Shown: positions 3,967 through 5,539 of the stretch, piece by piece
How positions within the stretch are numbered: position 1 is the stretch's first letter
Layout of the letters: each line of letters starts with the position of its first letter
From: CAZKCI01 sp964551475
GTDB lineage: Bacteria > Auribacterota > Erginobacteria > Erginobacterales > CAZKCI01
Direction: 5' to 3'
NCBI GenBank assembly: GCA_964551475.1
Contig: CAZKCI010000072.1
Span: 1-5,539 of the forward strand
DNA length: 5,539 nucleotides
Made by a program: the position numbers and the translations under genes
The notes under the pieces: model-generated
Database searches by the model: none
Seen by the model: only the letters and a program-made list of their open reading frames with translations
What the model was told of the DNA's origin: nothing

Positions 3967-5539
3967 GAGCTATCGAAACAAGAAAAAGCTGCCTAGCGTT
4001 CGCCTGCTCTCTCCTCGCCCTGCTCCTGTGGCTGGTTTTCCCCGCCTTCACCCCCGCCCTCACCGCCACGCTCCGCCCGAACGGGGCGGGGTCGACCACC
4101 CAGTGGACCCCATCTGCCGGGACCAACTGGTCCTGCGTCACTGCCAACGACGGCGACACCAGATACGTTTACACCTCGACCTATCTCAACACCGACCAGT
4201 ACGCGATGGAGGACCTCGGCGCCGCCGGGAGCATCTCGCTGGTCCGTGCCTATTTCCAGGCCCGCCGTTCCGGCACGCTGCAAACGACCAATCTTCGCTA
4301 CGGAATCAACTCCGGCGGGACGGAGGCGACCTCGACCTCCAACCTCACCAGCGCCTATGTCCTCTACGGAGGGGCGGCGAACTTCTGCGAGTGGACGCGC
4401 GATCCCGCCACCGGTACCGCCTGGTCTCTCGCCGGTGTCAACGCCATCCAGGCCCTCATCCGACATAACCAGAACAACGTTCGCCAGGCGCGCGTGACCG
4501 AGGTTTACCTGGAGGTGGTCTACACCACGCCCAGCCCCACAGTGACTCCCACCCCCTCCAGGACCCCGACCGCCACGCCCACTCGCACGCCCACCCCGAT
4601 CCCGACGCCGACAGCCGTCCGCACACCGACGCCCACGCCTTCCCCGACGCCGACCGCCGTCCGCACGCCGACGCCCGCCCCGACCGCTTGCCTGTCCCTG
4701 ATCGACGCTTCCTTTTCCGCCGACAGCGACGGCTTCGCCTACTACGACGACGCTTTCCGGAACACCAGCCAGCCGGCCTACGAAAGCGGGTCCTGGTCCG
4801 CGACCAGCGGCCGCTCCGGCGGGGGGATCACGGTGACACTGGGGGATATCGACGCCAACACCATCAACGGGATGTCCGGCGGCTGGCGGGACGGGTTCAG
4901 CCTCTTTTCCGCCCAGACGGTGACGGTGGACCTGTACTACCGGCTGATCTTCGCCGCCAACTACGAGGCCGACGAATACGGAGACGCCATGCTCTCCGTC
5001 GACGGGGTCTACTACGGGGTGGGCGGGAACGACTACCTCTACCGCTATTACGGGGACGGCAACGGCGGCGCCAACATGGACACGGGCTGGCAGTCCGTAT
5101 CCCGCAACATCGCCTTGGGAAGCGGCGCCCACACCCTAGCCGTGGGAGGGTACAACAGCAAGAAGACCGCCGCCGACGAGTGGACGCAGGTCTTCTTCGA
5201 TGATATCCTCGTCTCCGTCTGCTACCCCATCTCCCCCACGCCGACCGCGACCGCCACCCCCTCGCCCACGGCGACGGCGACGCCGACGCCGGGGGGCTAC
5301 AAGACACCCAGCCCTTCCCCGACCGTTTCCGCGACCCCGCCGGGCTACAAGACCCCGCCGCCGACGCCGACCGCCTCCGTGACCCCCTCGCCGACCTGCT
5401 CGATCACGCCTCCGCCGGCGCCGACCTCGACGCCGACCCCCTGGCAGGTCTTCGGGATCCCCTCGGGCTACTCCGAGTTCCTCATCCCCGGCTCGGAGGA
5501 GCAGATGTGGTCGGTCTACACCAACAACCAGATCACCAA
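3963..5539 (+). CDS. Secreted modular protein with lectin-like beta domain and Pro/Thr-rich linkers, 3' partial
   Basis: 525 codons are visible and no stop occurs before the window ends. Start: ATG at 3963, 7 bases after GGAA and sharing ATGA with an upstream open frame. Residues 1-35 are a signal peptide (core LAFACSLLALLLWLVF, cleavage near PALTA). Domain 1 (36-187) starts TLRPNGAGSTTQWT, contains NDGDTRYVYT and ends in a beta-strand-like VTEVYLEVVY; the upstream gene shares its first 40 residues. Linker 1 (188-242) is almost pure Pro/Thr with Ala, Arg and Ser. Domain 2 (243-420) has DDAFRNTSQPAY, MSGGWRDGF, YEADEYGDAMLSVDG, GDGNGG, GAHTLAVGGYNSKKT and FFDDILVSV, a beta-sandwich type I recall from large secreted adhesin/VCBS-like proteins of marine bacteria, where lectin-like binding is presumed. 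Cys243 and Cys420 bracket it. Linker 2 (421-493) is again Pro/Thr-rich. A third module starts at about 494 (WQVFGIPSGYSEFLIPG). It is probably an extracellular or cell-surface binding protein; ligand and any enzyme activity are unknown. Confidence 0.88.
   Translation, partial: MRAIETRKSCLAFACSLLALLLWLVFPAFTPALTATLRPNGAGSTTQWTPSAGTNWSCVTANDGDTRYVYTSTYLNTDQYAMEDLGAAGSISLVRAYFQARRSGTLQTTNLRYGINSGGTEATSTSNLTSAYVLYGGAANFCEWTRDPATGTAWSLAGVNAIQALIRHNQNNVRQARVTEVYLEVVYTTPSPTVTPTPSRTPTATPTRTPTPIPTPTAVRTPTPTPSPTPTAVRTPTPAPTACLSLIDASFSADSDGFAYYDDAFRNTSQPAYESGSWSATSGRSGGGITVTLGDIDANTINGMSGGWRDGFSLFSAQTVTVDLYYRLIFAANYEADEYGDAMLSVDGVYYGVGGNDYLYRYYGDGNGGANMDTGWQSVSRNIALGSGAHTLAVGGYNSKKTAADEWTQVFFDDILVSVCYPISPTPTATATPSPTATATPTPGGYKTPSPSPTVSATPPGYKTPPPTPTASVTPSPTCSITPPPAPTSTPTPWQVFGIPSGYSEFLIPGSEEQMWSVYTNNQIT
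4524..4688 (+). repeat. Pro/Thr linker 1 coding repeat
   Basis: This low-complexity coding stretch encodes residues 188-242 of the secreted protein, mostly Thr-Pro dipeptides. TAVRTPTP occurs at residues 217 and 231, a 42-base imperfect tandem duplication visible in the DNA at 4611 and 4653. Such linkers are flexible and commonly glycosylated in secreted multidomain proteins. Confidence 0.85.
5223..5441 (+). repeat. Pro/Thr linker 2 coding repeat with GYKTP motif
   Basis: This encodes residues 421-493, rich in Thr, Pro, Ser and Ala. GYKTP occurs twice (residues 445-449 and 461-465), each after a Pro-containing run. A lone Cys479 sits inside the linker. The stretch separates the beta-rich domain 2 from the start of a third module. 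Confidence 0.85.

Noticed and set aside
3993..5132. Long minus-strand open frame (379 codons) opposite the secreted-protein gene
   Set aside because: Its product is Gly/Arg/Val-rich with no domain, and it mirrors the Pro/Thr and GC-rich codons of the + strand gene, which has a signal peptide and recognisable domains. It is an antisense shadow.

Overview
The window is GC-rich bacterial DNA read almost entirely on the + strand. Its codons end mostly in G or C, its secreted proteins are joined by long Pro/Thr linkers, and it carries heptanucleotide repeats between genes. Together these suggest an environmental, probably uncultured bacterium of the PVC/Omnitrophota/Sumerlaeota/Hydrogenedentota sort. 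That placement is an impression from style; there is no rRNA or marker gene to settle it.

Layout. Positions 2-2335 hold a membrane-bound, three-PAS sensor histidine kinase of the NarX/DegS-like HisKA_3 class, cut off at its 5' end by the window. It overlaps by 4 bases (ATGA) with its LuxR/NarL-type response regulator at 2332-2976, so the two form a translationally coupled two-component pair. Positions 2977-3324 hold no gene. This spacer starts with a small hairpin and a dispersed-repeat-like 20-mer, carries a 12-copy degenerate 7-bp tandem array (about 3103-3186), and then turns AT-rich with a possible promoter and leader.

From 3325 on there are two tandem, related exported proteins. The first (3325-3822) has a signal peptide and about 40 residues that match the second, then loses all similarity within a lower-GC stretch containing an AT palindrome and short direct repeats. 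It looks like a degraded or interrupted paralogue, although its frame stays open beyond its TGA up to a second TGA that overlaps the next start codon. The second gene begins at 3963 and stays open to the last base (525 codons visible). It is a modular secreted protein: signal peptide, domain 1, Pro/Thr linker, a beta-rich lectin-like domain bracketed by two cysteines, a second Pro/Thr linker with a repeated GYKTP motif, and the start of a third module.

How they work together: the kinase and regulator clearly form one signalling unit. Whether they control the secreted proteins is not shown by the sequence; adjacency and shared orientation are the only hint. No tRNA, rRNA, CRISPR array, transposase or complete mobile element was found.
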